A DNA stretch of 64,000 bases from NCBI RefSeq assembly GCF_019968605.1, contig NZ_CP082966.1, positions 2,281,001 to 2,345,000 on the forward strand, given 5' to 3'. Shown one piece after another: positions 16,532 through 25,463 of this stretch. The notes under the pieces are model-generated. The model made no database searches and was not told the origin of the DNA. It was given only the letters and a program-made list of their open reading frames with translations. The translations under genes and the position numbers were made by a program. Each line of letters opens with the position of its first letter. Position 1 is the stretch's first letter. This DNA is from Polaribacter litorisediminis (GTDB taxonomy: Bacteria > Bacteroidota > Bacteroidia > Flavobacteriales > Flavobacteriaceae).

Positions 16532-17004
16532 AAGAAACAAAAATCTAGACTTACTTTTTCGCTATGCTAGTTACCTACAACCAAAATATATTTTGGTTTT
16601 GGTAGTCTTGAATTCTACAAGTGATTTCACTATCGTGTCCAGACCGCTGCGCTCTTTGGACACTTAGCCGTTGCATCCCTTTTGAATTCCTACGAAAAAT
16701 AAAATAGGTCGGGGTTTTAGAGTATAAATTTATAATGTCATCGCGAAGAGGTGCGTCGTGGCAATCTTATAATAATCAAAAAGGTTTTGTAAATAGGTGG
16801 CTCGGTCCATCGATTAAATGTAATCTAAAAATGGGCTATGCTTTGTTATTTACTTTTTTTATAAAGAAAAACATCATCATTTTCTTTTACAGTCATTTCA
16901 AAACAGCATTGGTATTCTACTTTTTATCCATTTTACAATCCAACTCAAAAACGGTTCCACCTTCAAAAATAAATTTTAAGAACTTAATTTTGATCTCCTA
17001 AAGC

Positions 17005-17047
17005 ACAAAAAAAAGTTAGTCGAAATGAATTTCGACTAACTTTTTTT
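17005..17047. terminator. Bidirectional intrinsic terminator
   Basis: GTTAGTCGAAA (17015-17025) pairs over 11 bp with TTTCGACTAAC (17030-17040) around a TGAA loop. An A-run (17007-17014) lies on the left and a T-run (17041-17047) on the right, so it can terminate transcripts from both sides. On the minus strand it closes the two cytidylyltransferase-like genes that end at 17117. Confidence 0.88.
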
Positions 17048-17116
17048 ATTTCAGGTTTTCAGAAAACTATTTTTTAAAAATACTACACATTGCTAGTACT
17101 AAATCAAACTAGATTT

Positions 17117-17545
17117 CTATTTTTTACCTTTTAAATTTTCTTTCTCTTGTACTTCTTTGCGCAAACCACTGCTTGAAAATCGATGTTCCCTTTTATTGAA
17201 ATACAATTCAATTCCTTTTTCTTCACAATATTTTCTACCTGTAAATTGTTTGCTAGCGTACTCATCACCGATAATTCGCACATCAATTTTAAACGAACGC
17301 AACACATCTTCTAGGTCTTGTTCTGTTGCATAAGGCACAATTTCATCAACAAACCTACATCCTTTTAATTGGATATATCGCTCTACAACAGATTGTACTG
17401 GACGATTTTTTTCTGGTCTATCTAAGGTTGGATCTGTTTGCAATGCACATATTAAATAATCACATTGACGTTTTGCGTCTTCTAACATTGTAATATGACC
17501 TGCATGTAACAAATCAAAAGCACTAAAGGTAATCCCTACTCTCAT
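17117..17545 (-). CDS. Cytidylyltransferase-family nucleotidyltransferase (TagD-like), second of a pair
   Basis: The family transfers CMP or AMP from a nucleotide triphosphate to a sugar, polyol or choline phosphate. I start at ATG 17545 (MRVGITFSAFDLLHAGH, 142 aa). The frame extends to a TTG at 17578 that would overlap the upstream gene. The CTP-binding HxGH motif is HAGH (14-17), and the second signature appears as TGRKYCEE plus SSSGLRKEV near the C-terminus. The length is that of glycerol-3-phosphate cytidylyltransferases, but the substrate is not clear. It is 11 bp downstream of a second enzyme of the same superfamily, so the pair probably acts on related phosphates for a surface glycan. 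Confidence 0.87.
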   Translation of the reverse strand: MRVGITFSAFDLLHAGHITMLEDAKRQCDYLICALQTDPTLDRPEKNRPVQSVVERYIQLKGCRFVDEIVPYATEQDLEDVLRSFKIDVRIIGDEYASKQFTGRKYCEEKGIELYFNKREHRFSSSGLRKEVQEKENLKGKK

Positions 17546-17556
17546 ACTTATATCTT

Positions 17557-17982
17557 TTAATTTTTCTTTAATAACCAAGACGAAGATTGTATTTTTTCTC
17601 CTAATCCGTCAATTAATTCAATGCCTAATTCCTTACAAACCGGAACTTCTGGTATTGAATTATTGTCTTGGTCTCCCCCATTAGCAAACCCTAAATCATA
17701 TTCTTGATGATGTTTCTCAAAAATACTTCGAATGGATTCACAGACCGTCCGATCAGTATCTACCGAAATCATTGCTTTATCAACAGCTTTTATATTCTGA
17801 ACAATGAATAAACGCTCATCTTCTTTTTGAAACTCTTTAGACCCCTTTAAACCTCTTTGTAAATCGCTGTTTACAATAACAAACAACTCATCTGCTAGTG
17901 CCTTCGCATTATTGAAATATTCAATGTGACCTTTGTGAATTGGATTGAAATATCCTGAAACTATAACTGCTTTTTTCTTCAT
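17557..17982 (-). CDS. Cytidylyltransferase-family nucleotidyltransferase, first of a pair
   Basis: The 141-residue protein opens MKKKAVIVSGYFNPIHKGH, with the HxGH motif at 16-19 (HKGH). It continues with IEYFNNAKALADELFVIVNS, the usual second helix and strand of the fold. It then diverges: the C-terminal part (ANGGDQDNNSIPEVPVCKEL) replaces the typical RTxGISTT motif with GGDQDN, as in HldE/RfaE-like and other sugar-phosphate nucleotidyltransferases. The substrate is unknown. Its ATG at 17982 is clear. It shares little beyond the fold with the neighbour at 17117, so this is a functional pair and not a simple recent duplication. Confidence 0.85.
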   Translation of the reverse strand: MKKKAVIVSGYFNPIHKGHIEYFNNAKALADELFVIVNSDLQRGLKGSKEFQKEDERLFIVQNIKAVDKAMISVDTDRTVCESIRSIFEKHHQEYDLGFANGGDQDNNSIPEVPVCKELGIELIDGLGEKIQSSSWLLKKN

Positions 17983-18320
17983 AAATCTTTCTTCAATTAA
18001 TTCTACGTAAATGTAAACTTTTTTTTAAAATCCTGCAAATTTTAGATTTTATTCTTGGTAGCGCTTTTCTAATTGTAGTCATTAAGTTGTACTACCGAAT
18101 ACTTTTTACACACACAACATACAACAAAAGACTTTCTTTTTGCATTGATCATGATTTCTTTCATCTAATCTCACCTACTTCATGCTTTGTTTAAATCGCT
18201 ATTTATTTAAAACCAAGGACTACATAAATTATTTCTTGTTAAATGGCCTTGCAACTATGTTTTTATGCGCTTATTGAAAAGACAATTCCTAATTGATTAC
18301 CTACTAAATTTGGGACTTTT

Positions 18321-18449
18321 TTATAAAGCTACTTTTTTAATAAACCCTATCAATGTTATTTCCATTTTTATAGATGAGAGATATCCTATGCTAGAATGCA
18401 CTCTTTTATTACTAAACCAATTAATATAGTCTTCAATGACCTCATATAT
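18321..18449 (-). pseudogene. IS3-family transposase (OrfB) C-terminal relic
   Basis: The reverse strand from 18449 to the stop at 18323-18321 reads IYEVIEDYINWFSNKRVHSS, then IGYLSSIKMEITLIGFIKKVAL. This is the end of the rve integrase domain of IS3-type transposases, normally (E)YI-x-(F/Y)-N-x-(K/R)R-x-HSSLGY-x-SP. The YIxWF, HSS and GYLS elements are all recognisable. The upstream catalytic part is absent, so only about 42 codons remain. The sequence AAAGTCCCAAATTTAG just beyond the stop resembles the terminal region of such elements. Confidence 0.78.
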
Positions 18450-18463
18450 TTAGTTTTTCTAGG

Positions 18464-18669
18464 CAAAATAAAGAGTTTCTTGAAACGAACTATCCTCGAA
18501 GCAGAGCTATAGGGTTACCTACCTCCCAGCAGGCAGGTTTTGCTCGTTTCATTTTGACCTAAAAAGGTCAAAAACCAAAATTCTATTATTTAGATTCCGG
18601 TTTTCACGGGAATGACAATTTCAACGGAAACCCCGACGCAGCCCATCGAGGAATTCTTTTCGATTAAAA
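18464..18669 (+). repeat. Dispersed 206-bp palindrome-rich repeat, copy 1
   Basis: It shares its two ends and most of its body with 32522-32709, in the same orientation. Internal inverted repeats include TTTTGACCT/AGGTCAAAA, GAAACGA/TCGTTTC and CCTCGA/TCGAGG near the ends of the structured part. The central palindrome reads TTCCGGTTTTCACGGGAAT here, one mismatch away from the perfect version in copy 2. This copy is 18 bp longer, mainly around CCTACCTCCCAGCAGGCAGG. No coding potential. Confidence 0.85.
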
Positions 18670-19131
18670 TCTATATAACCATTCATATTTAATTGTTTAA
18701 AAAAAACTCTCAGCGCCAGCGTTCCTTTTTTATCAAAAACTACGTTTTTATTATTAATCTCAAATGCTTTCTACTCATACTCTAGGGTATTTTAGGGTTA
18801 AAACATATTTTAACACATGCAAATTTATCAGCTCATAAGAATTATTATCTCGAAGGTAGACACTCCAATACTTGGTTAAAAGGAATAGAAATAGAAATAG
18901 AAATTAACAATAAAATTCACAAGAATAAGGTGATTGAAGAATTATATCTGAACAAAGAAAGGTTTGCTTTTTTGATTTATCTCCTCAAAGAGAACGCTTT
19001 ATAACCTTTTCAACAATAATTAGAATGAATTATCCGGATTAATGAACTAAAAAAACAATATTTTTAAAAGCAAACTTTACTTCAACTCTATATTTTTTGT
19101 TTACATTTAAAAAAATTATTCAACCAACCAA

Positions 19132-19818
19132 ATGAAATTTTTTTTACTTTTTATTGTTTTTTTTACAGCCCCTATCATTGCTCAAAATAATAGCAAAAGT
19201 TTATACAAAGCTTTTGATAAAGTTGTTGGTTTAAAAAACACCGACTTAAGTTATGGTTCGCTGTATTATGAAAAATATAGAACACTAGAAGACAATCATC
19301 CATTTTTTAACACGTCTAATTTTGTACTTGGAAATGTTACATATCAAAATCAAGAGTTTTTTGATGTATTGATAAAATATGATATTGCAGAAGATCATTT
19401 AATCCTTAATCTTTCAAGTACTTTTGAAAACAGGTCTATTATCCTAGAAAAACCTTTTGTTACTGGTTTCAGCATCGCAAACAAATCTTTTATTAACATT
19501 AAAGAATATGGTTTTTGTGAGATTCTTAAAAAAACAAGCTCAATAGAATTGCTAAAAAAAAATGTAAAAGAAAAAAAGAAAAAACTGAATACTTCTTACG
19601 TATATTATAAGTTTTTAGAAAACAATTTTTATCTGCTAAAATACAATGACACCTATCACAAAATAAATAATAAAAAAGATTTTTACACCTTATTTCCGAA
19701 GAACAAAAATACAATCACAACATTTTATAAAGTAAATAAAAATTTGAGAAAAAATAATTTAGACCAATTTTATGCTCTTTTAGTTACTGAGATTTCAACA
19801 AATTTAACCAACAAATAA
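19132..19818 (+). CDS. Secreted protein of unknown function, upstream of the TonB receptor
   Basis: The 228-residue protein has a clear signal peptide (MKFFLLFIVFFTAPIIAQN, cleavage probably after the Ala). The mature part is rich in Tyr, Asn and Lys and contains a Lys-rich stretch near residues 140-150 (KNVKEKKKKLN). I recognise no domain. Its stop lies 3 bp before the TonB-dependent receptor gene, so the two are translated from the same message. Periplasmic or surface-associated accessory function is inferred from that linkage only. Confidence 0.8.
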   Translation: MKFFLLFIVFFTAPIIAQNNSKSLYKAFDKVVGLKNTDLSYGSLYYEKYRTLEDNHPFFNTSNFVLGNVTYQNQEFFDVLIKYDIAEDHLILNLSSTFENRSIILEKPFVTGFSIANKSFINIKEYGFCEILKKTSSIELLKKNVKEKKKKLNTSYVYYKFLENNFYLLKYNDTYHKINNKKDFYTLFPKNKNTITTFYKVNKNLRKNNLDQFYALLVTEISTNLTNK

Positions 19819-19821
19819 TTT

Positions 19822-22542
19822 ATGAAAAAATACATTTCAATACTATTATTGTTGGTCTCTTTCCATGTCTTGAGTCAAGAAAAAATAACGATTACTTATA
19901 ATAATCTGACCAAAAAAGAGGTCATTCTCGCGTTAGAAAAAAAAACAAATTATAAATTCTATTTTATTGATTCTTGGTTAGATGATTCCAAAATTAGCGG
20001 AGCGTTTAAAGCGGTTTCTATTGATGAAATTATAAAAAATATTGTAAGTGGCACTTCTTTAAATTACTATATTCAAAATGAAAAAGTAATCATAACAAAA
20101 GGAAATCTTTTGCGCAAAAGTTTGTACGATGAAAAAGAAATGAACACAAACACAAAAGAAATATACAATCCTATATATATCGAAGAAAATAGCAATAATA
20201 GCAATGACGTCATTAGTATTGGTAAAGAATCTTTACAATCTCAACAAAAAGAATATAAAGTAAGTGGAACGATAAAAAATAATGAAACCGGCAAACCTAT
20301 AGAAGGACTTGTTATTTTAGAACGTTCAAAAAATATTTCTACGACAACTAACAAAGATGGATTTTTCAACATTAAACTTCCATACGGACAAAATACGATT
20401 GAAACACAATTATTGGGTTATGCAACTACCCTTAAAAAATTAGTTGTTTTTGGTGAAGGAGCTCTTAACTTTACCATTAGTGAGGAATCTGAAATGTTAA
20501 ATGAACTGATTATTACCACCAAAAAAGAAAACAACATAAAAGAAGTTATTGCAGGCATCACTCAAATAAATATTGAAGACATAAAAAATATCCCACAGGT
20601 TTTAGGAGAAAGAGATATTTTAAAAGTGGCTACTACGCTACCCGGTATAAAATCTGCGGGTGAAGGTGCCGAAGGCGTAAATGTAAGAGGTGGCAAAGTA
20701 GATCAAAACTTATTTTTGTTAGACGAAAGCGTTATGTACAATCCTGCGCATTTTTTAGGCTTATTCTCTGCAATAAACCCTTTTACTACAAACGATTTAA
20801 AAGTATATAAAGGAAATATTCCGGCCGAATATGGCGGTAGAATTTCATCTGTTTTTGATATCAGCACCAAAGACGCAAGTACGGAAGAGTTTAAAGGCGA
20901 AGTTTCCCTTGGTGTAGTAACTAGTAATGTGAGTTTAGAAATACCGATTGTAAAAAATAAGTCTGGTTTACTTTTAGGCTTTAGAAGCACTTATTCTAAT
21001 TGGATTTTAAAATCTTTAAACGATAAATCTCTAAATAATAGTAGCGCATCATTTTATGATGTTATTGCAAAGTACAATCATACATTTGATGAAAATAATT
21101 CATTGAGAATTACAGGGTATCATAGTAATGATAATTTTAGAATTGCTTCAGACACCACCAATACATATGGCAATACCTTGGCTTCGATAAATTGGTCTCA
21201 TAAATTTAACGACAAAAATCATGGAAACTTGATCCTTTCATCGAGTAATTATTCTTTTAATATCAATTTTGAGAGCGAAGGCAATAATAACTTTGATTTA
21301 AAATATACGATTGATGAAATTGGCGCAAAACTAAAAATGAGGTATTCACATTCTAAACAACATACATTTGATTACGGAATTTCTTCAAAATTATACAATG
21401 TTGCTCCAGGAAGTTTAAATCCTACTGACCAGAATTCAATCGTAACTCCTTTATCAATTGATCAAGAAAAAGGTTTAGAGAGCGCTCTTTTTGTTTCTGA
21501 TATTTTTGAAGTAAACAAAAAACTATCCTTAAATTTAGGAGTAAGATATTCTGTTTATCTCGGTTTAGGTGAAGCCACACAAAGATTTTATCCAGAAAAC
21601 TCACCTTTAACTGATGCTACTTTACAAAGTACCCAAAAATATGGCAATAATGAAGTATATCAAACGTATCAAGGTTTTGAATACCGTTTATCCGGACGTT
21701 ATTTTTTAAATCCTGAACTCTCTTTAAAAGCTAGTTTTAATAAAACGTTTCAATTTATTCATCGATTAAGCAATAATACATCAGCATCGCCAACGGATGC
21801 TTGGAAACTATCCGACGTAAACATTAAACCACAAGAAGCTATTCAAGCTTCTTTAGGAATCTTCAAAAATTTTGACGTCAATGAGTATGAATTAAGTCTA
21901 GAAGGTTATTATAAAGATTACCAAAATATGCTCGATTATAAAGTAGGCGCCAATTTCCTTTTAAATGAAAGAATTGAAACACAAGTGTTACAAGGTCCCG
22001 GAAAATCTTACGGAATAGAGTTTTTAGCAAAAAAGAATGTTGGGAAATTAAATGGATGGCTTGGCTATAGTTACTCAAGATCTTTCATACAATTAGACAG
22101 CCCTTTTAATGAAGACCGAATCAATAATGGTGAATTTTTTCCTACAAATTTCGATAAACCTCATGATGTAAATTTGATTGTTAATTATAAACTCACAAAA
22201 AGATTTAGTTTGTCTAGTAACTTTACCTATCAAACCGGAAGACCCATTACCTATCCTACAGGAAAATACATTTTTGAAGGAACGGAATATGTTTTATATA
22301 GCGATCGAAACAAATTTAGAATACCCGATTATTATCGATTAGACGTGGGTTTAAATATTGAAGGCAATCACAAAGTTAAAAAGTTTGCACACAGTTTCTG
22401 GAATATTTCAATATATAATGTCTTGGGAAGAAACAATCCTTTTGCTGTGTTTTTTGTCACCGAAAACGGAAATGTAAAAGCATATCAAAGTTCAATATTT
22501 GCCACACCTATTCCAACAATTACATATAACTTTAAATTTTAA
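19822..22542 (+). CDS. TonB-dependent outer-membrane receptor with N-terminal STN domain (FecA-like)
   Basis: The 906-residue protein has a signal peptide (LLLVSFHVLSQE), then an STN/secretin-like domain at about 22-95 (ALEKKTNYKFYFIDS). A carboxypeptidase-regulatory-like beta-sandwich lies at about 145-215 (VSGTIKNNETGKPIEGLVIL), and the plug at about 235-350 (LPGIKSAGEGAEGVNVRGG, then GNIPAEYGGRISSVFDI). A long beta-barrel follows, ending in an aromatic-containing TYNFKF. STN domains usually signal to an anti-sigma factor, but no sigma/anti-sigma pair is adjacent. It is followed with zero gap by a DUF4249 lipoprotein and then a secreted protein, a common Bacteroidota uptake/secretion trio. 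The cargo is unknown. Confidence 0.93.
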   Translation: MKKYISILLLLVSFHVLSQEKITITYNNLTKKEVILALEKKTNYKFYFIDSWLDDSKISGAFKAVSIDEIIKNIVSGTSLNYYIQNEKVIITKGNLLRKSLYDEKEMNTNTKEIYNPIYIEENSNNSNDVISIGKESLQSQQKEYKVSGTIKNNETGKPIEGLVILERSKNISTTTNKDGFFNIKLPYGQNTIETQLLGYATTLKKLVVFGEGALNFTISEESEMLNELIITTKKENNIKEVIAGITQINIEDIKNIPQVLGERDILKVATTLPGIKSAGEGAEGVNVRGGKVDQNLFLLDESVMYNPAHFLGLFSAINPFTTNDLKVYKGNIPAEYGGRISSVFDISTKDASTEEFKGEVSLGVVTSNVSLEIPIVKNKSGLLLGFRSTYSNWILKSLNDKSLNNSSASFYDVIAKYNHTFDENNSLRITGYHSNDNFRIASDTTNTYGNTLASINWSHKFNDKNHGNLILSSSNYSFNINFESEGNNNFDLKYTIDEIGAKLKMRYSHSKQHTFDYGISSKLYNVAPGSLNPTDQNSIVTPLSIDQEKGLESALFVSDIFEVNKKLSLNLGVRYSVYLGLGEATQRFYPENSPLTDATLQSTQKYGNNEVYQTYQGFEYRLSGRYFLNPELSLKASFNKTFQFIHRLSNNTSASPTDAWKLSDVNIKPQEAIQASLGIFKNFDVNEYELSLEGYYKDYQNMLDYKVGANFLLNERIETQVLQGPGKSYGIEFLAKKNVGKLNGWLGYSYSRSFIQLDSPFNEDRINNGEFFPTNFDKPHDVNLIVNYKLTKRFSLSSNFTYQTGRPITYPTGKYIFEGTEYVLYSDRNKFRIPDYYRLDVGLNIEGNHKVKKFAHSFWNISIYNVLGRNNPFAVFFVTENGNVKAYQSSIFATPIPTITYNFKF

Positions 22543-23742
22543 ATGATGAAGTTACTAAAATTAAACATCTCAAAACTAGTCTTGCTTTTCCTCTTTTTTA
22601 GTTGTGTAGAACCCGTTGATATTGAAACGATCACTTTTGAGAATTATTTAGTCGTTGAAGCTAGTATGACCAATGAATTAAAAAAACATACTGTTAAATT
22701 GTCTAGAACATTCGAAATTGATCAAAATAGCGAAAACAAAGAGACGGGAGCGAGTGTGGTTGTCAAAGATAACCAAGGTGTTAATTACCAATTTAATGAG
22801 ATTTCTGCTGGTGAATATGAATCTGTAAACGCATTTTCCGCCGAAAACAATAAAGAATATTGGTTAGAAATTACCACTAAAACGGGTGATACATACACCT
22901 CTACAGCACAAAAACTAACACCAGAAGCACAGATAGAAAAATTAACAACCAGTGTTCAAACCTCTATCGAAGGTGTTCAAGGAGTAGAAATATCGGTTCA
23001 AAGTTTTAACCCAAACAACAATTCCCATTATTATCGCTATACGTACGAAGAGACCTACAAAATTTCTCCTCCATTTTGGTCTGATGAAGAACTGTCTATT
23101 GTCTCGGATAGAACGCCTTTTAGTGTTGAAGTTATCAAAAGAACCATCGATAATAAAGACTGTTATAAAACAATGAATTCTAGTCAATTAATTCTAACGG
23201 AAACAAAATCTTTAGCTGAAGATCGTGTTGATTTTCCCGTAAGATTTATTCTAGATACTAATTTTATCATCTCTAAAAGGTACAGTATTCTAGTAAAACA
23301 ATATGTACAAACTTTTGAAGCTTATAATTATTTTAATACTTTAAAGAAATTATCTAGTTCCGAAAATGTATTCAATCAGGCGCAACCTGGTTTTATTTCA
23401 GGAAATATTGTTTCTGAAAATAATCAAAATGAAAAAGTTATTGGCTTTTTTGAAGTTTCTTCAGTCTCAGAAAAAAGATTGTTTTTTAATTATGAAGACA
23501 TTTTTCCGAATCAATCTATAGATTTTCCTGAATCATGTGATTTCGCAGCTCCTATTCTTTTTGATTCATTTACGGGTGGTTCTCCGCTAGTATCTTTAAT
23601 TAAAGACAATACGCATACCTATTATAGGGAAAACGATACTGGTTTAGAGTATTTAGAAGGAACTTATTTACTGGTTCCAAAAGTTTGCGGAGATTGTACC
23701 GTTTTGGGTTCCAATATTAAACCTACTTTTTGGGTAGATTAG
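22543..23742 (+). CDS. DUF4249-family outer-membrane lipoprotein
   Basis: The 399-residue protein has a lipoprotein-type signal (LVLLFLFFSCVEP, lipidation likely at the Cys of FSC). The DUF4249 pattern follows at once (VVEASMTNELKKHTVKLSRT). The remainder is a predicted beta-rich domain with a CGDC motif near the C-terminus (KVCGDCTVLGS). DUF4249 proteins sit beside STN-containing TonB receptors in many Bacteroidota and are thought to be surface partners of them. ATG 22543 is used directly after the receptor stop; a second ATG follows immediately. Confidence 0.9.
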   Translation: MMKLLKLNISKLVLLFLFFSCVEPVDIETITFENYLVVEASMTNELKKHTVKLSRTFEIDQNSENKETGASVVVKDNQGVNYQFNEISAGEYESVNAFSAENNKEYWLEITTKTGDTYTSTAQKLTPEAQIEKLTTSVQTSIEGVQGVEISVQSFNPNNNSHYYRYTYEETYKISPPFWSDEELSIVSDRTPFSVEVIKRTIDNKDCYKTMNSSQLILTETKSLAEDRVDFPVRFILDTNFIISKRYSILVKQYVQTFEAYNYFNTLKKLSSSENVFNQAQPGFISGNIVSENNQNEKVIGFFEVSSVSEKRLFFNYEDIFPNQSIDFPESCDFAAPILFDSFTGGSPLVSLIKDNTHTYYRENDTGLEYLEGTYLLVPKVCGDCTVLGSNIKPTFWVD

Positions 23743-23747
23743 AAAAT

Positions 23748-25427
23748 ATGATGATGAAAAAAATATATGTTCTTTGTTTTGTGTTTTTGGGAATACTAAA
23801 TTCCAGCGGACAAAAAATGATTTTTAGTGAAATTGAAAAGTTTCCACAAGAAAAAATGTACGTGCATACAAACAGTAATTTCTTTTTAACTGGCGAACAG
23901 ATTCTATATAAAATGTATTGTTTCAATAATACTTCTAATGAATTAAGTACCTTAAGTAAAATTGGGTATATTGAATTAATCGATAGTAATAATAAGAGCA
24001 TTTACAAACAAAAAGTAACGCTTAAAAACGGTGAAGGAACTGGTGATGTATTCTTAAATTCATCCCTAAAATCAGGAACTTATAAATTAATTTCTTACAC
24101 CCAGTGGATGCGGAATACGCAAACATTTTTTGAAGAAACAATCTTTATCATCAACCCTTTTTCAGAAAAAATAATGCCTTCTGATTCTTTGAAAAAAAAT
24201 GATTTTAAATCATTTAAAACTACAACCACAAATTTAGTTAGCATCAATTTAAATAAAAAAGAATACGCTAAAAGAGAAAAAGTTGTTCTTGGTGTTCAAA
24301 ATTTGATTTCAAGAAATTTATCTATTTCAGTCAGAAAAAAAGAAGCTAATTTTCTGGCTTCTAAAAACAATATTGTTCAGTTTTTTAATGAACAAAATAA
24401 AAGTAATGCGCGATCTCAAGGAAATTATTTACCCGAATTAAGAGGAGCTCTTTTTCATGGAAAAGTAACCTCAAAAAAAGTAGCTAATATTGAAAACTTA
24501 AAAATTGGGGTGTCTTTTATTGGCAATCCTAAAATTACAAAAATAGCGACAACGAATAAAAAAGGTGAATTTTATTTTACGGTAAACAAACCTTATCAAG
24601 CTGAAAATGTTATTCTAGAAATCCTTAAAACCAACAAAGAAGATTACGAGTTATCTTTAATGGAAGAGACTGAATTAGAAAAAAAATTCAAAGATTTTAC
24701 GCAGCTATTTTTAACAGAAGATTTAAGAATACTCATTAAAGAAAGAAGTCTGCAAACACAGATTGAAAACGCCTATAATCAAGTAAAAAACGCAACATTT
24801 TATAAGACCAATCAAAATAAATTTATTTTTGATGAGCATGTAAATAAAGTCATCTATAATTTAGACGATTACACAAGATTTAAAACTGTAAAAGAAATTG
24901 CTATTGAAATCTTGCAAGATGTTTGGATCACTGAAAAAGACCAAGAGTATGCTTTTCATATGAGAGATATCAATTTAGAATACGATAAAGATTTAGAAAC
25001 TCTTTTAATTGTTGATGGTTTTATAGTTCAGAATCATGGCGACTTTATTTTTTATGATGCTCTAAAAATAAAGTCTATTGAGGTGGTACAAGAAAAGTAT
25101 TATTTCGGCGCAAAGGTGTATCAAGGCATTATAAATATATCTACATTTAATGATGTTTATGAACCTAATGTTCATTCTAATAATAAATTTTCTTTGTTAA
25201 AACCCATTCCGCAAAAAAAATATTTCTTTCCAGAGTATGATTCCGTTAAAAATGACCGAATTCCTGATATGAGAACTCAGTTATATTGGAATGCTAACAT
25301 AAAAAATACTACCAAAGAAATATTATTTTACACTTCAGATATCTCAGGAACCTTTGAAATTATTCTTGAAGGGGTTACAACTACAGGTAAACCTATTTTT
25401 GAAAGAACCTCTTTCAGCGTAAAATAA
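23748..25427 (+). CDS. Large secreted protein, macroglobulin/MG2-like, of the TonB receptor operon
   Basis: I start at the first of three consecutive ATGs (23748, MMMKKIYVLCFVFLG); the frame also runs back to a TTG at 23730. A signal peptide is followed by PQEKMYVHTNSNFFLTGEQI. This matches the opening of Bacteroidota secreted proteins that resemble the MG2 domain of alpha-2-macroglobulins. A second beta-sandwich lies at about 235-300 (ALFHGKVTSKKVANIENLKI). The C-terminal part has ETLLIVDGFIVQN followed by a TonB-plug-like SIEVVQEKYYFGAKVYQGI, which is common in this group. Role unknown; operon position suggests work with the receptor and the DUF4249 protein. Confidence 0.75.
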   Translation: MMMKKIYVLCFVFLGILNSSGQKMIFSEIEKFPQEKMYVHTNSNFFLTGEQILYKMYCFNNTSNELSTLSKIGYIELIDSNNKSIYKQKVTLKNGEGTGDVFLNSSLKSGTYKLISYTQWMRNTQTFFEETIFIINPFSEKIMPSDSLKKNDFKSFKTTTTNLVSINLNKKEYAKREKVVLGVQNLISRNLSISVRKKEANFLASKNNIVQFFNEQNKSNARSQGNYLPELRGALFHGKVTSKKVANIENLKIGVSFIGNPKITKIATTNKKGEFYFTVNKPYQAENVILEILKTNKEDYELSLMEETELEKKFKDFTQLFLTEDLRILIKERSLQTQIENAYNQVKNATFYKTNQNKFIFDEHVNKVIYNLDDYTRFKTVKEIAIEILQDVWITEKDQEYAFHMRDINLEYDKDLETLLIVDGFIVQNHGDFIFYDALKIKSIEVVQEKYYFGAKVYQGIINISTFNDVYEPNVHSNNKFSLLKPIPQKKYFFPEYDSVKNDRIPDMRTQLYWNANIKNTTKEILFYTSDISGTFEIILEGVTTTGKPIFERTSFSVK

Positions 25428-25463
25428 TTTAAAACCTAATGTTCTTTTGTGTATTTTTAGCAC

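Larger units (their letters stand above)
13200..17000 (+). repeat. Non-coding repeat island built from recurring 100-200 bp modules
   Basis: No credible gene lies here; the short open frames found are made of repeat text. The commonest module (A) runs from GAATTCTACAAG to GGTCGGGGTTTAG and occurs seven times, all on the plus strand: 13680-13789, 13918-14053, 14486-14620, 14800-14936, 15414-15549, 16023-16158 and 16610-16720. A second module (B), with the core AGGTGTCAGTTCGAG, occurs five times (starting near 13354, 14164, 15073, 15689 and 16268) and carries a hairpin. A third holds CTCCTATGGTCGAAGTGAC or close variants (13327, 13866, 14344, 16449). A fourth holds GGCTCGGTCCATCGATTAAA (14701, 16799). 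Modules are joined in different orders, so the island looks grown by duplication and recombination. Confidence 0.88.
17983..19131. other. 1.15-kb gene-poor interval with IS3 relic and dispersed repeat
   Basis: Besides the IS3 relic (18321-18449) and the dispersed repeat (18464-18669), nothing is recognisable from 17983 to 18300. The plus-strand frame from 18786 to 19004 is open for 72 codons and ends IYLLKENAL. It has no ATG and no family I recognise, so it could be another decayed gene. The short triplication GAAATAGAAATAGAAATT lies within it. Confidence 0.5.

Noticed and set aside
16425..17001. Two frames (80 and 88 codons) in the last part of the island
   Set aside because: Both are made of repeat text; the second reads through the GGCTCGGTCCATCGATT module and ends at a terminator.
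18786..19004. 72-codon open stretch ending LLKENAL
   Set aside because: No ATG, unknown sequence and adjacent repeat DNA; recorded only as a possible relic.
19526..19714. Minus-strand frame over the secreted protein gene
   Set aside because: Shadow of the plus-strand gene; only Lys/Phe-rich translation of A/T-rich DNA.
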